Of a stretch of DNA of 64,000 bases, positions 43,635 to 54,615 are shown piece after piece. The DNA lies in the NCBI RefSeq assembly GCF_014049385.1, contig NZ_JACAOA010000001.1:110427-174426 (forward strand). The letters run 5' to 3'. Numbering within the stretch: the stretch's first letter is position 1; every line of letters begins with the position of its first letter. A model generated the notes under the pieces. That model saw only the letters and a program-made list of their open reading frames with translations, had not been told where the DNA came from and did not search any database. This DNA comes from Ruoffia halotolerans. Lineage in GTDB: Bacteria; Bacillota; Bacilli; Lactobacillales; Aerococcaceae. The translations under genes were made by a program, and so were the position numbers.

Positions 43635-44882
43635 TTATTTATTGAAAATATGACTTTGATATTGTGTAGCCCCTGCTGGTCGACCTACGTAGGCTTCAAC
43701 ACCAGCGTCAGATATGACTTTAATTTCAATGGCTACCCCTTCAGGTAAAGTTCTTTGCGAGACATCGGTAATATGTTGAGTCAACGCCGTAATTTCAGTT
43801 TGTTTATAGAACTGTGAGACAATTTCTACATTTAAGGAAGCCAAGCCTCCATCTATGTATAAGGCCTCTCCAGAGATACCATTCAAATTAGGGAAGAAAT
43901 TAATAATTTCATTATTAAAATTATCAAAGTATACGTATTGATCGCTTTGGTTGCTCGCTTCGATGATTGGTAAAGCAATACGATATTCATTGTTTTCTGT
44001 CCAATCAGTCACTGAGTTTCCTTCACGCGAAATACCATCTAATACATAAGTTCCGCCAACAACTTCATCATTCGGAGCTGTTCGATAAATACCAACGACG
44101 ATTGGAACTGAACGTAATTCTTCTGTGTTTCTTAGACGACCCACAATGATATTTGCAAATTGTCTCCCACGTTCACGCATTTCACCTACTGAGATTTCTT
44201 GTTTGTGAATCACGCCGTCAGCATCAGTATATTCATAAGTACTATTCATCGCGAGTCCAAGAACAATTCCACCTAAAGCAAAGCCATCTTCCGTCTCTAC
44301 CATTAAGTTTTTCTCCGAGACTTGTGATAAATATATCGGAGTTGATTGCACATTTGTCACGATTTGCTCATTCTCTTCTGCGCCTTCTTCTGTAACATCC
44401 TCTGGGTCATCAGCTGGATCGACGGATTCTTCTGAAGCCAGTGATTCTTCTAAACTTGATTGAGTTTCTGCAACTTCTTCCGGTAGAGCTGGATTCAGGC
44501 CTTCTGGATTCGTTGCGGACTCTCTCGCTAACCAGCTTGTCATTGTGACTTCATCAATAATTTGGCCTTCTTGCATAAAATACTGCTCAGTTGGAAAGAC
44601 TTGTTTACTTATTCGAAGTAAGCCTTCCTCAAACGCACGAATATTCGCTGCTGAACTTAAATTTTTGTTTGAGCTTGCTGATGCACCAATTTGATATTGA
44701 CCGTCGATGATTACTGCACGATAAAACTCGCTTGCTAATTGATTGGTCGTCGTTTGAACCGTTACTTCATCTGGATTTGTCGGCTCATCTTCTTGTGCTT
44801 GAGACCTTACTTGCGTCACGCCTCCTACTAGCATTAAGCAAGCAAGTAGTATAGATACATTCATTCTTATCTTTTTATTCAT
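43635..44882 (-). CDS. camS: CamS family protein (sex-pheromone cAD1-precursor homologue)
   Basis: CamS lipoproteins of staphylococci and enterococci carry pheromone peptides in their signal sequence; the function of the mature protein is unclear. This 415-residue protein has an N-terminal signal (about 1-30), an acidic low-complexity insert (about 140-180, SLEESLASEESVDPADD) and the C-terminal CamS domain with FANIIVGRLRNTEELRSVPIVVGIYRTAPND. A possible lipobox (LLAC, Cys15) sits very early, with hydrophobic sequence continuing after it to an alternative cleavage site near VRSQAQ. It is four bases after ligA and before gatC, the conserved order in Firmicutes. Confidence 0.88.
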   Translation of the reverse strand: MNKKIRMNVSILLACLMLVGGVTQVRSQAQEDEPTNPDEVTVQTTTNQLASEFYRAVIIDGQYQIGASASSNKNLSSAANIRAFEEGLLRISKQVFPTEQYFMQEGQIIDEVTMTSWLARESATNPEGLNPALPEEVAETQSSLEESLASEESVDPADDPEDVTEEGAEENEQIVTNVQSTPIYLSQVSEKNLMVETEDGFALGGIVLGLAMNSTYEYTDADGVIHKQEISVGEMRERGRQFANIIVGRLRNTEELRSVPIVVGIYRTAPNDEVVGGTYVLDGISREGNSVTDWTENNEYRIALPIIEASNQSDQYVYFDNFNNEIINFFPNLNGISGEALYIDGGLASLNVEIVSQFYKQTEITALTQHITDVSQRTLPEGVAIEIKVISDAGVEAYVGRPAGATQYQSHIFNK

Positions 44883-44886
44883 ATAA

Positions 44887-46911
<2,025 letters not shown>

Positions 46912-47014
46912 TTATACCATCACTCCTAAAAAGCTATTTACGTTAATAGCAGTCTTCATTTCTTCGTCAAGTATATCATTCTTTACTGTTTCTATCAGTA
47001 AAAACATTCACTCT

Positions 47015-49339
47015 CTACTCTACTTTGCTTATTGGGGCAAAGGATGCCAGCAATTCTTTAATACCTTGTGATTCAAAGGCAATGCTAAGTAAAGCATCAC
47101 TTCCTGAACCTTTAACATTAACGACGGTTCCAACTCCCCAAGTTCGGTGGTCGACTTTATCTCCGACTGTATAATCTGTATCTGTATTCTTAGTCACTTT
47201 TTTCTTTAATGCTCCAGTTGAGCCGCCTTTTGGACGTTGACTTAATAAAACATTTCTTGCCGCTTGGCTTGAACGTTTTCGCCCTTGCTGTCTAGTATTT
47301 TGAGAACGAATAACCGTTTGAAAAGATTGACCGACATGCTCAATGAAACTTTGGTCTATCTCAGATACAAATCGACTTGGGGCATTATGTTGATATCTAC
47401 CATATAGTAATCGACTTCTAGCTGCTGTTAGGTATAACTGCTCTTCGGCCCGTGTCATTCCAACATAAGCGAGCCGTCTCTCTTCTTCTAATTCATCATT
47501 ACTCTCAGACGCCCGACTTAATGGGAATAAGCCCTCTTCCATTCCGACAATGAATACGTAAGGGAACTCTAATCCTTTAGCTGCATGCATTGTCATTAAA
47601 GTAATTTGGTCTACAGATTCTTCTTCCGTCGTATCTGAAACAAGGGATAATTCTGTTAAGAATAAAGTTAGACGAATTCTTGGTGACTGTGTATCCAGTG
47701 GTTCTTCAGTAGATTCATCTGCTTCATCAGCAAAGTCAGGGTCGGTTTCGATAATATCCTCTAAGTCCATTTGGTCAAACTCTTTCGTCACAGATGCAAA
47801 CTCGTCCAAGTTTTCTAATCGATTTGTTGCTTCTAAAGTACCTTCTTCTTGAAGACTTTGTTTGTAATCCGTTTGTTCCCAAACTTCTGCAACTAATTCA
47901 CTTAAAGTTAAGTACTCTGCTTGTTGTCTTAAGCGTTTAATCATATCGCTGAAGCGAACAAATTTAGTTTGTAAACTTGCAGATAGATTTGAGTTTCCTA
48001 GTTGGTCAATGGCTTCAAACCAACCTAAGTTTAAACTCTCGGCAAATTCAGCTAATTTAGCAATACTTGTAGGTCCGATTCCTCGTTTTGGCACATTGAC
48101 AATACGGTTAAAGCTTAAGTTATCCGCTAAATTATCAATCAGTCTTAAGTACGCTAACGTATCTTGAATTTCTTTACGTGAATAGAATTTCAAGCCACCT
48201 ACAATCTTATATGGTAAGTTAGCTTTTAACAATTGGTCCTCTAAGTTACGTGATTGAGCTTGCGTACGGTAGAGAATGGCGTAATCACTATTCGAACGTT
48301 TTTGATCCTCTTTCGTTTCAAAGATTTGTTGAATAACATATCTTGCTTCTTCAGAGTCAGATTCCGCTAAGTAGAATTTAACCTTATTCCCTTGTGCTTT
48401 ATCACTCCAAAGTTTTTTGTCTTTACGGTTGATATTCTTTTCAATTACGCTGTTGGCTGCATTTAGTATTGATTGAGTTGAACGGTAATTTTGCTCTAAT
48501 AAAATCACTTTGGCATCTGGATAATCTTTTTCAAAGTTCATAATATTTTCCATATTTGCCCCACGCCAACCATAAATACTTTGGTCAGCATCCCCAACGA
48601 CACAAATGTTTTTTAATAAATCTGCTAATGTCTTCACCAATAAGTACTGAGTCTCATTCGTATCTTGGTACTCATCGACGTGAATATATTGAAATTTATT
48701 TTGATAGAACAGACGGACGTCTTCGTTTTCTTGAAGTAATTTCACAGTTAATAATATTAAATCATTAAAGTCCATCGCGTTACTTGTTTTTAGTTTTTGT
48801 TGATATAACTTGTAGACATTCGATTGAATGTTGCCTAAGTAATCAGTGTTCTCAGCTGCAAAAGCATCAGGCATCTGCCCTTCATTTTTGGCTGCATCAA
48901 TCATCCAAAGCATTTCTTTGTAGTTGAATCGTTTGCTATCAAGATTTAATTCTTTTAGCACGCGTTTCATTAACGTTTGTTGCTCACCTTGGTCAATAAT
49001 CGTAAAGTTTTGTGTATAGCCAATTTGAGTGGCTTCTCGACGTAAAATACGTGCACACATCGAGTGAAAAGTGGATACCCAAATTGATGATGCTTCCGGC
49101 CCAACTAGTTTCTCAACACGTTCTTTCATTTCATTGGCCGCTTTATTTGTAAAGGTAATCGCCAACACATTCCAAGGTTTTATTTTTTTCTCTTCTAATA
49201 AATAAGCAATCCGATGGGTTAATACGCTTGTCTTTCCACTCCCAGCTCCAGCAGCAATTAGTACTGGCCCATCGGTTGTATATACAGCTTCTTGTTGTTT
49301 ACTATTCAATCGGTTAATACTTTCGATTAACGATGACAT
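47015..49339 (-). CDS. pcrA: ATP-dependent DNA helicase PcrA
   Basis: PcrA is the UvrD-type 3'-5' helicase of Gram-positives, acting in repair and plasmid replication and removing RecA. The 774-residue protein has LNSKQQEAV, Walker A AAGAGSGKT, TFTNKAANEM, VDEYQDTN, GDADQSIYGWRGA, LEQNYRS, TMHAAKGLEF and VGMTRAEEQLYL in order. The C-terminal 50 residues (VGDKVDHRTWGVGTVV) form the Tudor-like RNA-polymerase-binding module. The site GGAGGT precedes the ATG. It is the first gene of the pcrA-ligA-camS-gatC-gatA-gatB operon. Confidence 0.96.
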   Translation of the reverse strand: MSSLIESINRLNSKQQEAVYTTDGPVLIAAGAGSGKTSVLTHRIAYLLEEKKIKPWNVLAITFTNKAANEMKERVEKLVGPEASSIWVSTFHSMCARILRREATQIGYTQNFTIIDQGEQQTLMKRVLKELNLDSKRFNYKEMLWMIDAAKNEGQMPDAFAAENTDYLGNIQSNVYKLYQQKLKTSNAMDFNDLILLTVKLLQENEDVRLFYQNKFQYIHVDEYQDTNETQYLLVKTLADLLKNICVVGDADQSIYGWRGANMENIMNFEKDYPDAKVILLEQNYRSTQSILNAANSVIEKNINRKDKKLWSDKAQGNKVKFYLAESDSEEARYVIQQIFETKEDQKRSNSDYAILYRTQAQSRNLEDQLLKANLPYKIVGGLKFYSRKEIQDTLAYLRLIDNLADNLSFNRIVNVPKRGIGPTSIAKLAEFAESLNLGWFEAIDQLGNSNLSASLQTKFVRFSDMIKRLRQQAEYLTLSELVAEVWEQTDYKQSLQEEGTLEATNRLENLDEFASVTKEFDQMDLEDIIETDPDFADEADESTEEPLDTQSPRIRLTLFLTELSLVSDTTEEESVDQITLMTMHAAKGLEFPYVFIVGMEEGLFPLSRASESNDELEEERRLAYVGMTRAEEQLYLTAARSRLLYGRYQHNAPSRFVSEIDQSFIEHVGQSFQTVIRSQNTRQQGRKRSSQAARNVLLSQRPKGGSTGALKKKVTKNTDTDYTVGDKVDHRTWGVGTVVNVKGSGSDALLSIAFESQGIKELLASFAPISKVE

Positions 49340-49505
49340 ATTATGACCTCCAATTTATCTAGTAGGTTGTTGACTCTAAAAAATCATACATAGTAGATTA
49401 TATCAAAAATCAGTGTATAGTCCTAACAAACATTTGATGATTTTTCTGTGACTGATAAGTCTCCACTTTGTCACAAATAATCTAGTATTTTTTATTGCTT
49501 TCATT

Positions 49506-49541
49506 AAAAAAATACCTCCTTGAGTTTATGGCTCAAGAAGG
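49506..49541 (-). terminator. Terminator after the PurK-like gene
   Basis: On the minus strand CCTTCTTGAG pairs with CTCAAGGAGG around a seven-base loop, followed by a long T-run. It lies just beyond the PurK-like stop and upstream of pcrA. Confidence 0.85.
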
Positions 49542-49553
49542 ATATTTAATCTT

Positions 49554-50684
49554 CTATTCAGTTAATTCTGTAATTTGAATTTGGCGTTCACACTCTGATA
49601 AGGAATCTCCTGTTACAATGACTTGACCAATCAAACGGTTAGAATCATTATTTATTGGATTAAACAGAGCAAAGCCCCAATCTGTTCTTAACATGAGTTG
49701 TGTTAAGAGATTTTCTTCATTCAAGACGGTTGCCGGTAAAGCAATTGCTGCTCTACTCTTAAGATGCAATGTTGGTAAAGGCAAACCTAAAATCGCTCTC
49801 GCTGCCGCCTCATAATGAGAAATACTCATAGATCCAATCGTGAACATAGCTTCATCCGATAAACCGATACTTGCTTCATTTATATAAACAACTCCCGCTG
49901 AAGTGATTAACATCTTCAACGTCAATGAACCAACCAAATTTAATAATTCCGCTAATAATTGCGCTAAACGGTTCATCTCGAGTTCTACCGGTTTTGATAT
50001 TTGTGCTGGGAAACGCACTTGTCTTCCAAGCAAATCTCCTTGTTCACGCACTTCAAATATAGGATAAATTAAAATTTCACCACGTTCGTTACGAATAACT
50101 GTTACACTGGCTTTTTTCTCTGTTGGAATCCATGCCTCTAAAATACATGTGGTTGCTTCTAGCTTTGCACTTGCTTCATCATAATCCTCTTCACCATACA
50201 AGATAATATGATCATTCGCATTATCAACATGGCGTTGAGTTGATTTTAAAATACATGGGAATCCAATATATTCAACTGCTTCTTTTAAATCTGTTAAATT
50301 AGTTACCATAGAGAATGGCGCAACCAAACACTTGTTAGAATCTAAATAGGCCTTCTCAATCAGTCGGTCTGTCGTAATGGCAATTAAATCCTCTGATAAA
50401 GTTAAATCAGTTTGTGCTGCTAATAATTGAAATTCTCTATTCGATAGAATACCCATTTCAACCGTTACGACATCTACCCGTTCACTAAAATAATTTAAGA
50501 CTTGCTCATTATATGATTCGGTAACTGTTTGCCAAGTTGCAAATTGTCTCACTGGATTATTCTCAGATGTTACCAAACTAGCAACTCGGTAACCTAATTT
50601 ACCTGCTGCTTGAGCCAAGACAGCTGCAGAAATAGATGAGCCAATAATTCCTAATGTCTCACCTGGATAATGTCTTTGCGCCAT
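49554..50684 (-). CDS. Divergent PurK-like ATP-grasp protein
   Basis: This 376-residue protein follows the domain order of N5-carboxyaminoimidazole ribonucleotide synthase (PurK): an N-terminal LGIIGSSISAAVLAQAAGKLGYRVASL, a VVTVEM segment and an ATP-grasp core with FPCILKSTQ and CILEAWIPTEKKASVTVIRN. Key PurK motifs are missing: the glycine-rich loop GYDGKGQ reads HVDNANDHI, and the NEIAPRPHNSGH block reads NEASIGLSDEAMF. It is far from any purine genes. It may be a repurposed or non-catalytic paralogue. I start at MAQRHYPG, nine bases after AAGGGAG. It has its own terminator. Confidence 0.7.
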   Translation of the reverse strand: MAQRHYPGETLGIIGSSISAAVLAQAAGKLGYRVASLVTSENNPVRQFATWQTVTESYNEQVLNYFSERVDVVTVEMGILSNREFQLLAAQTDLTLSEDLIAITTDRLIEKAYLDSNKCLVAPFSMVTNLTDLKEAVEYIGFPCILKSTQRHVDNANDHIILYGEEDYDEASAKLEATTCILEAWIPTEKKASVTVIRNERGEILIYPIFEVREQGDLLGRQVRFPAQISKPVELEMNRLAQLLAELLNLVGSLTLKMLITSAGVVYINEASIGLSDEAMFTIGSMSISHYEAAARAILGLPLPTLHLKSRAAIALPATVLNEENLLTQLMLRTDWGFALFNPINNDSNRLIGQVIVTGDSLSECERQIQITELTE

Positions 50685-50778
50685 CCTGTCTACTCCCTTC
50701 AATATTGTATATTTAAATGCACCTATAATAATAACACATCATACAATTTCTAGCACTGATAAATTAGTATTTTTCTAA

Positions 50779-51492
50779 TTAGATTGGCTGATCATATTGA
50801 TTTAATTCATAAGTTTCAATCATTTCGATAATCTTGTCGGCATAAGTAGGGTCTGTTGCATACCCTGATTCTTGTAATCCGATGGCTTGTTCTACATAAT
50901 TGTCACCGTTAAGAACCGCTTGATAGAACGTTGGGTCCCAAGAAGTACCCTCATTGATTAGAATGGCATGGCCTTCCATTGAAGCATCCCAACTCGGATA
51001 AACTTTAAACCGGTCGGTAATTTCAACCCATTCATCATCAAAATATTCTAAAGTTTGAAAATCTACGCCATCTGGATCAGTGGCGTCCGTTTTGACACCA
51101 TAAAGATTATTATACTCTGCCCCAAGCTGACTCCGGCCAAAATCACTTTCTAAAGCTGCTTGAGCCATTGAAACGCTGGCTAAGACACCATATTGTCTTT
51201 GAAGTCTTTGTGAGATTGGCACAATCGATTCGATAAAACCGATTCGTTGTTCGTAATCAGCTTCACGTTGCATCAATTCACCGTGCCTTTGGTTTGCCGT
51301 ATCAACCCATCGATAAATAACTATCCCACTTAATAAAGTAAAGATTACAAAGAAGATGGATAATATCCCAATCTTTTGTAGAAAATCGATTTTAAAACGA
51401 TTCCATGCTTGTTTGTAATTTGTTTTGCGTTTTTTTCGTCGAGCGGGACGTTTTTTAAATATAAATAATTTTCTCTTCTTCTTTTTGGCCAT
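50779..51492 (-). CDS. Membrane-anchored endo-beta-N-acetylglucosaminidase (GH73)
   Basis: GH73 enzymes cut peptidoglycan glycan strands. The 237-residue protein has a very basic cytoplasmic N-terminus (about 1-40, many Lys and Arg), one membrane helix (about 42-62) and an extracellular GH73 domain (about 85-237). Catalytic Glu115 is in AQAALESDFG, followed by NLYGVKT, FKVYPSWDASMEGHAILI and YATDPTYADKIIEMI, the family order. It lacks wall-binding repeats, so it acts near the membrane, perhaps trimming new glycan as SagB or LytG do. It follows the HTH gene by 12 bases. Confidence 0.88.
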   Translation of the reverse strand: MAKKKKRKLFIFKKRPARRKKRKTNYKQAWNRFKIDFLQKIGILSIFFVIFTLLSGIVIYRWVDTANQRHGELMQREADYEQRIGFIESIVPISQRLQRQYGVLASVSMAQAALESDFGRSQLGAEYNNLYGVKTDATDPDGVDFQTLEYFDDEWVEITDRFKVYPSWDASMEGHAILINEGTSWDPTFYQAVLNGDNYVEQAIGLQESGYATDPTYADKIIEMIETYELNQYDQPI

Positions 51493-51504
51493 TTTGCCTC
51501 ACTT

Positions 51505-52032
51505 TTATTCGCTTTCTTGTAACTTCTCACTTTCATCCACAAACCATTGTAAAAGTTTTACCTCGTCATGTCCAATTTGTTGGCGAATAATTCCCGGTAA
51601 TCTCAATTCAATAATATCATTATAACCCCATAAATTATAATCAACAATCAATTGTAGAATAACCATGTTTGATTTTCTTACACTTTCTTCCGTGTTCTCA
51701 TCGCTCTGATGCCATTCTAAGCGTGCAATCCCATTATTAACCCATTTTTTGGCGATTTGGTATTTTAAGAAATTATATTCTTTGACTGGATTGTTCACAA
51801 CTTCTGGCATGATTTCTGCGGTTCTTACAACTTTTTGCACAAGCATCCACTCATAATCTGTGAATAATGTCGATAAGATTTGAACATTTTCGTATTTAAG
51901 ACCTTGTTCACCTTTCTTCCACCGATCCCAACTTTGGGGAGAGATACCTAATTTTTCAGTGTAAAATGCTTTCTCACTCATATACTTTTCACGAATAACC
52001 TGAACTACGATTTGAATTAATGCTGGATTCAT
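51505..52032 (-). CDS. Helix-turn-helix protein of unknown function
   Basis: The N-terminal part of this 175-residue protein (about 12-60) reads like a divergent Xre/Cro-type helix-turn-helix (SEKAFYTEKLGISPQSWDRWKKGEQGLKYENVQILSTLF). The rest is helical, aromatic and charged with no motif I recognise. It should be a cytoplasmic DNA-binding regulator. Its gene is in an operon with the GH73 glucosaminidase (12-base gap) and divergent from the FUSC-type gene, so either could be a target. A promoter (TTGGAT-17-TATAAT) and an AAAGGGTG site support the start. Confidence 0.65.
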   Translation of the reverse strand: MNPALIQIVVQVIREKYMSEKAFYTEKLGISPQSWDRWKKGEQGLKYENVQILSTLFTDYEWMLVQKVVRTAEIMPEVVNNPVKEYNFLKYQIAKKWVNNGIARLEWHQSDENTEESVRKSNMVILQLIVDYNLWGYNDIIELRLPGIIRQQIGHDEVKLLQWFVDESEKLQESE

Positions 52033-52063
52033 AATATCACCCTTTACGTGTATTTTTAATTAT

Positions 52064-52092
52064 ATTATACACTCTATACGTGATATATCCAA
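52064..52092 (-). promoter_or_regulatory. Promoter of the HTH-glucosaminidase operon
   Basis: On the minus strand TTGGAT (52092-52087) and a perfect TATAAT (52069-52064) are spaced by 17 bases, upstream of the HTH gene start. The -35 box is weak. Confidence 0.5.
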
Positions 52093-52100
52093 ATGATTTA

Positions 52101-52128
52101 TAGACAAATTTATAATATTTGATACTAT
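52101..52128 (+). promoter_or_regulatory. Promoter of the FUSC-type gene
   Basis: TAGACA (52101-52106) and TACTAT (52123-52128) are spaced by 16 bases, 30 bases before the start. The two divergent promoters lie back to back within about 65 bases, so one regulator could control both. Confidence 0.45.
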
Positions 52129-52159
52129 TAGGTTTAGAAAAAATCGAAAGGATTCATTG

Positions 52160-52669
52160 ATGGAAGAGAACAAATCATTTAAAGATAAATTGTCGCTCGG
52201 TTGGCGAGCAAGAAAAAGTGCTGTCTCGGTTTCTTTAATTATTATTGTATACTCAGTCTTCAATTTAGGACATGCAACTTTGGCCGCTCTATCAGCAGTG
52301 TTTGCCATACGCGAGAATATGACAGACACTTATAAATATGCAAAATACCGTATCTTTGGTAACACCATTGGCGTGTTAATTGCTACAACTTTAATTTTTT
52401 TAAGACGGAACTTTCCTATACTGAATAATGATATTTATACTTCAGTTTCTGGTGGTTTAGGAGTCCTATTAGTGCTTAATTTTTGCACTTTATTTGGTAT
52501 TAAGCAAAGTATTATTAATTCGACGGCGACTTTTTTAGTTGTATACTTAGGTACACCTGAAGACACTTGGCTTGTTTATAGTATTAGCCGGATTCTAGAT
52601 ACAGTGTTTGGAACGGGTGTTGCCATTGCTGTAAACAGAGTCCTTCCTAACCGTAAACAAGATTCTTAA
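52160..52669 (+). CDS. Short FUSC/aromatic-acid-exporter-family membrane protein
   Basis: This 169-residue protein carries only the membrane half of the FUSC/DUF939 family: a basic start (LSLGWRARKSAVSVSL), about four hydrophobic segments, and family-like stretches LAALSAVFAIRENMTDTYKYAKYRIFGNTIGVLIA and RILDTVFGTGVAIAVNRVLP. Full-length relatives (about 300 residues or more) have an added C-terminal cytoplasmic domain that is absent. It may still transport small aromatic or cell-wall compounds as an oligomer; substrate unknown. The start ATG is seven bases after AAAGGA. Confidence 0.75.
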   Translation: MEENKSFKDKLSLGWRARKSAVSVSLIIIVYSVFNLGHATLAALSAVFAIRENMTDTYKYAKYRIFGNTIGVLIATTLIFLRRNFPILNNDIYTSVSGGLGVLLVLNFCTLFGIKQSIINSTATFLVVYLGTPEDTWLVYSISRILDTVFGTGVAIAVNRVLPNRKQDS

Positions 52670-52680
52670 GACCTGATAAC

Positions 52681-52728
52681 AAAACCGCCTAGGCGTTATC
52701 TATATCAGATAATACCTAGGCGGTTTTT
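52681..52728. terminator. Strong bidirectional terminator
   Basis: AAAACCGCCTAGG (52681-52693) pairs with CCTAGGCGGTTTT (52715-52727), with further inner pairing (TTATC/GATAA). It separates two converging genes. Confidence 0.92.
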
Positions 52729-52737
52729 AGTATTTAA

Positions 52738-54615
52738 TTAACGGTAATAGTATCTTCCATCTGATTCATCGAAGAACCATTCAGCTGGTCTAGTTTCTCC
52801 AGTTGTTTCGTCATAAACTGTTTCTTCAGGTAAGTTCACGTAAGATCCGATGTTATCAACATATTGATTTGAGTAAGTTCTTCCATCTTCTCCTACTGTA
52901 CCTGTTTCTGGTGTCGATTCTTCAACAACATTCACTTGAGATTGAGCCGCTTCTTCAGCAGCTAATGACTCTGCTTCTGCTTGGGCTTGTGCTTCTGCCT
53001 CTGCTTGAGTAGCCGCTTCTTCTTCGGCTACTTCTTCTGGAGTTTGTCCAGTTTCAAAGTAAGTCACAATGTTAGAAATAGAAGTTGAAATGGCTGGGAC
53101 AACTTCTTCAGCACTCGTGAAGTTAGAAGTTAGAATGACAGTAATATAGTAAGTGTCTTCTAATTCAACAATTCCTGCATAGTTTTGTTGTGCAGTGTTT
53201 GTATCTGCTGATGCAATTTCATAACGCGTTTGATATCCAGCAATTTGACCTTCAGGATATTTTGCTGTTACAGGCGTGTTTAATAACAATTCTTTAATTG
53301 TTGCATCTGCTTCTTCTGATACTAATTCATTGTTTGCTAATTTATTAAGTAATTGAGCAATATCTTGTGCGCTTGTTACTGCACCAGTCACTTGCCCTGA
53401 TTCTTGCATAGTTAACATTTGTGTTACTCGTGTTGAGAAGTAATTTGATTCATTTAACCATAAATTAAAGGCGTTTGGTCCACCTGTTTCTTGAATTAAA
53501 TGATTCATCGCTGACACGTCATTTGCTTCAACGACTGCTGATAATAATTCTTGAATAGTAAATTCTGTACCTTCTTCAGCAGTGGCTACGATTCCTTCGT
53601 CATTTTCAGCTACTAAATCAGATGACACTACGACTGAATCTTCAAGTGTTAATTCACCGTCTTCAATCGCATTGAATGTAAAGCCTAAGACAAACCATGA
53701 AATTAATGCGTCTGCTTCAACGCTATGGTCATCATAAACATATGGCACTTCAGCATCTTGCGGATAAACAACTGTTGATACATCACCAATAGAAGCTAAG
53801 TTATCTGTAATCGTTGAGTTAAAGAATTCAGCTTGTTCTGTATCTAATGAAGTTGTTGGTACTTCATAGGAAATACTTTCACTTACACCTAATGATTCAG
53901 ATTCAACGTTAAGGACTTGTTCTTGAGCCTCTGTAGAAAGTACAGCTACAGAAGGATCATTAAAGCTGATTGTGAGCGTTTGGCCATCTTTTACTAATGA
54001 GTAATCATCTTCTAGTTCTACTGTTTCTCCATTAGCATCAATAGTAAAGTTAAATGTTGTACTATCCACATTATCTAATGACTCATTGAATTCAAGTGCG
54101 ACATTTGTTAATGGGTATTCATCTAAATTTACTTCTTGATTCACAATAGATAATTGACCGTCAGCGTTACTTTCTTCTGATTCAGATAACTCCGTTGATT
54201 CTTCTGTTTCACTTGTTGCAGCTGAATCTTCTGTTTCTGATTCAGAATCTTGTGTATCTTCAGACGGTTCTTCCCCTTCAAATTCCTCAGTAACAGGCGC
54301 TTCCGTTACAGGTTCTTCAGGTGTATTTTGAACAACTTCTGTATCAGACGTCTGGAAATAATCTACAACTTGATTAATAATTCGTGGGCCATATAAAAAG
54401 GCTAAAAAAACAATAGCTACGGCAAGAACTAATTTAATAATTCCCCATAATACACGACTGAATCCCCCACTTGAACGACGCGGTGTTTCTTGTACTACGT
54501 CTTCATTACGTGATTCTTCTTTTAACTCTGCAACTTCTTGTTTATTGAAGACATGCCCACAATAGGCACATTGATTTTTACTTCTTACGTTTCTACCACA
54601 ATTTGGACACTGCAT
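52738..54615 (-). CDS. Zinc-ribbon membrane protein with degenerate beta-lactamase-like domain
   Basis: The 625-residue protein starts with a zinc ribbon (Cys3, Cys6, Cys16, Cys19), then a membrane helix (about 56-76), an acidic Ser/Glu/Thr linker (90-152), a beta-rich module (155-255) and a domain laid out like serine beta-lactamases/PBPs (about 262-510). The catalytic motifs are lost: the SxxK position reads ALIS (303-306) before EDGELTLED, the SDN position reads NDV (366-368) in ANDVSAMNHLI, and no KTG is found before YAGIVELED. The tail has an Ala/Glu/Gln helix and a tyrosine-rich end. It is probably a non-catalytic sensor or scaffold in the envelope. The site AGGAGG precedes the ATG. Confidence 0.75.
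   Translation of the reverse strand: MQCPNCGRNVRSKNQCAYCGHVFNKQEVAELKEESRNEDVVQETPRRSSGGFSRVLWGIIKLVLAVAIVFLAFLYGPRIINQVVDYFQTSDTEVVQNTPEEPVTEAPVTEEFEGEEPSEDTQDSESETEDSAATSETEESTELSESEESNADGQLSIVNQEVNLDEYPLTNVALEFNESLDNVDSTTFNFTIDANGETVELEDDYSLVKDGQTLTISFNDPSVAVLSTEAQEQVLNVESESLGVSESISYEVPTTSLDTEQAEFFNSTITDNLASIGDVSTVVYPQDAEVPYVYDDHSVEADALISWFVLGFTFNAIEDGELTLEDSVVVSSDLVAENDEGIVATAEEGTEFTIQELLSAVVEANDVSAMNHLIQETGGPNAFNLWLNESNYFSTRVTQMLTMQESGQVTGAVTSAQDIAQLLNKLANNELVSEEADATIKELLLNTPVTAKYPEGQIAGYQTRYEIASADTNTAQQNYAGIVELEDTYYITVILTSNFTSAEEVVPAISTSISNIVTYFETGQTPEEVAEEEAATQAEAEAQAQAEAESLAAEEAAQSQVNVVEESTPETGTVGEDGRTYSNQYVDNIGSYVNLPEETVYDETTGETRPAEWFFDESDGRYYYR

Noticed and set aside
44140..44480. 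Acidic low-complexity stretch in camS as a possible recombination scar
   Set aside because: The frame is intact and such acidic linkers are common in secreted proteins of these bacteria.
46983..47003. Hairpin TTTACTG/CAGTAAA between pcrA and ligA
   Set aside because: It has no following T-run on the minus strand and lies inside a conserved operon, so I did not call it a terminator.
52060..52329. 89-residue minus-strand frame between the HTH and FUSC genes
   Set aside because: It covers both divergent promoters and the FUSC gene in antisense, and has no family likeness.
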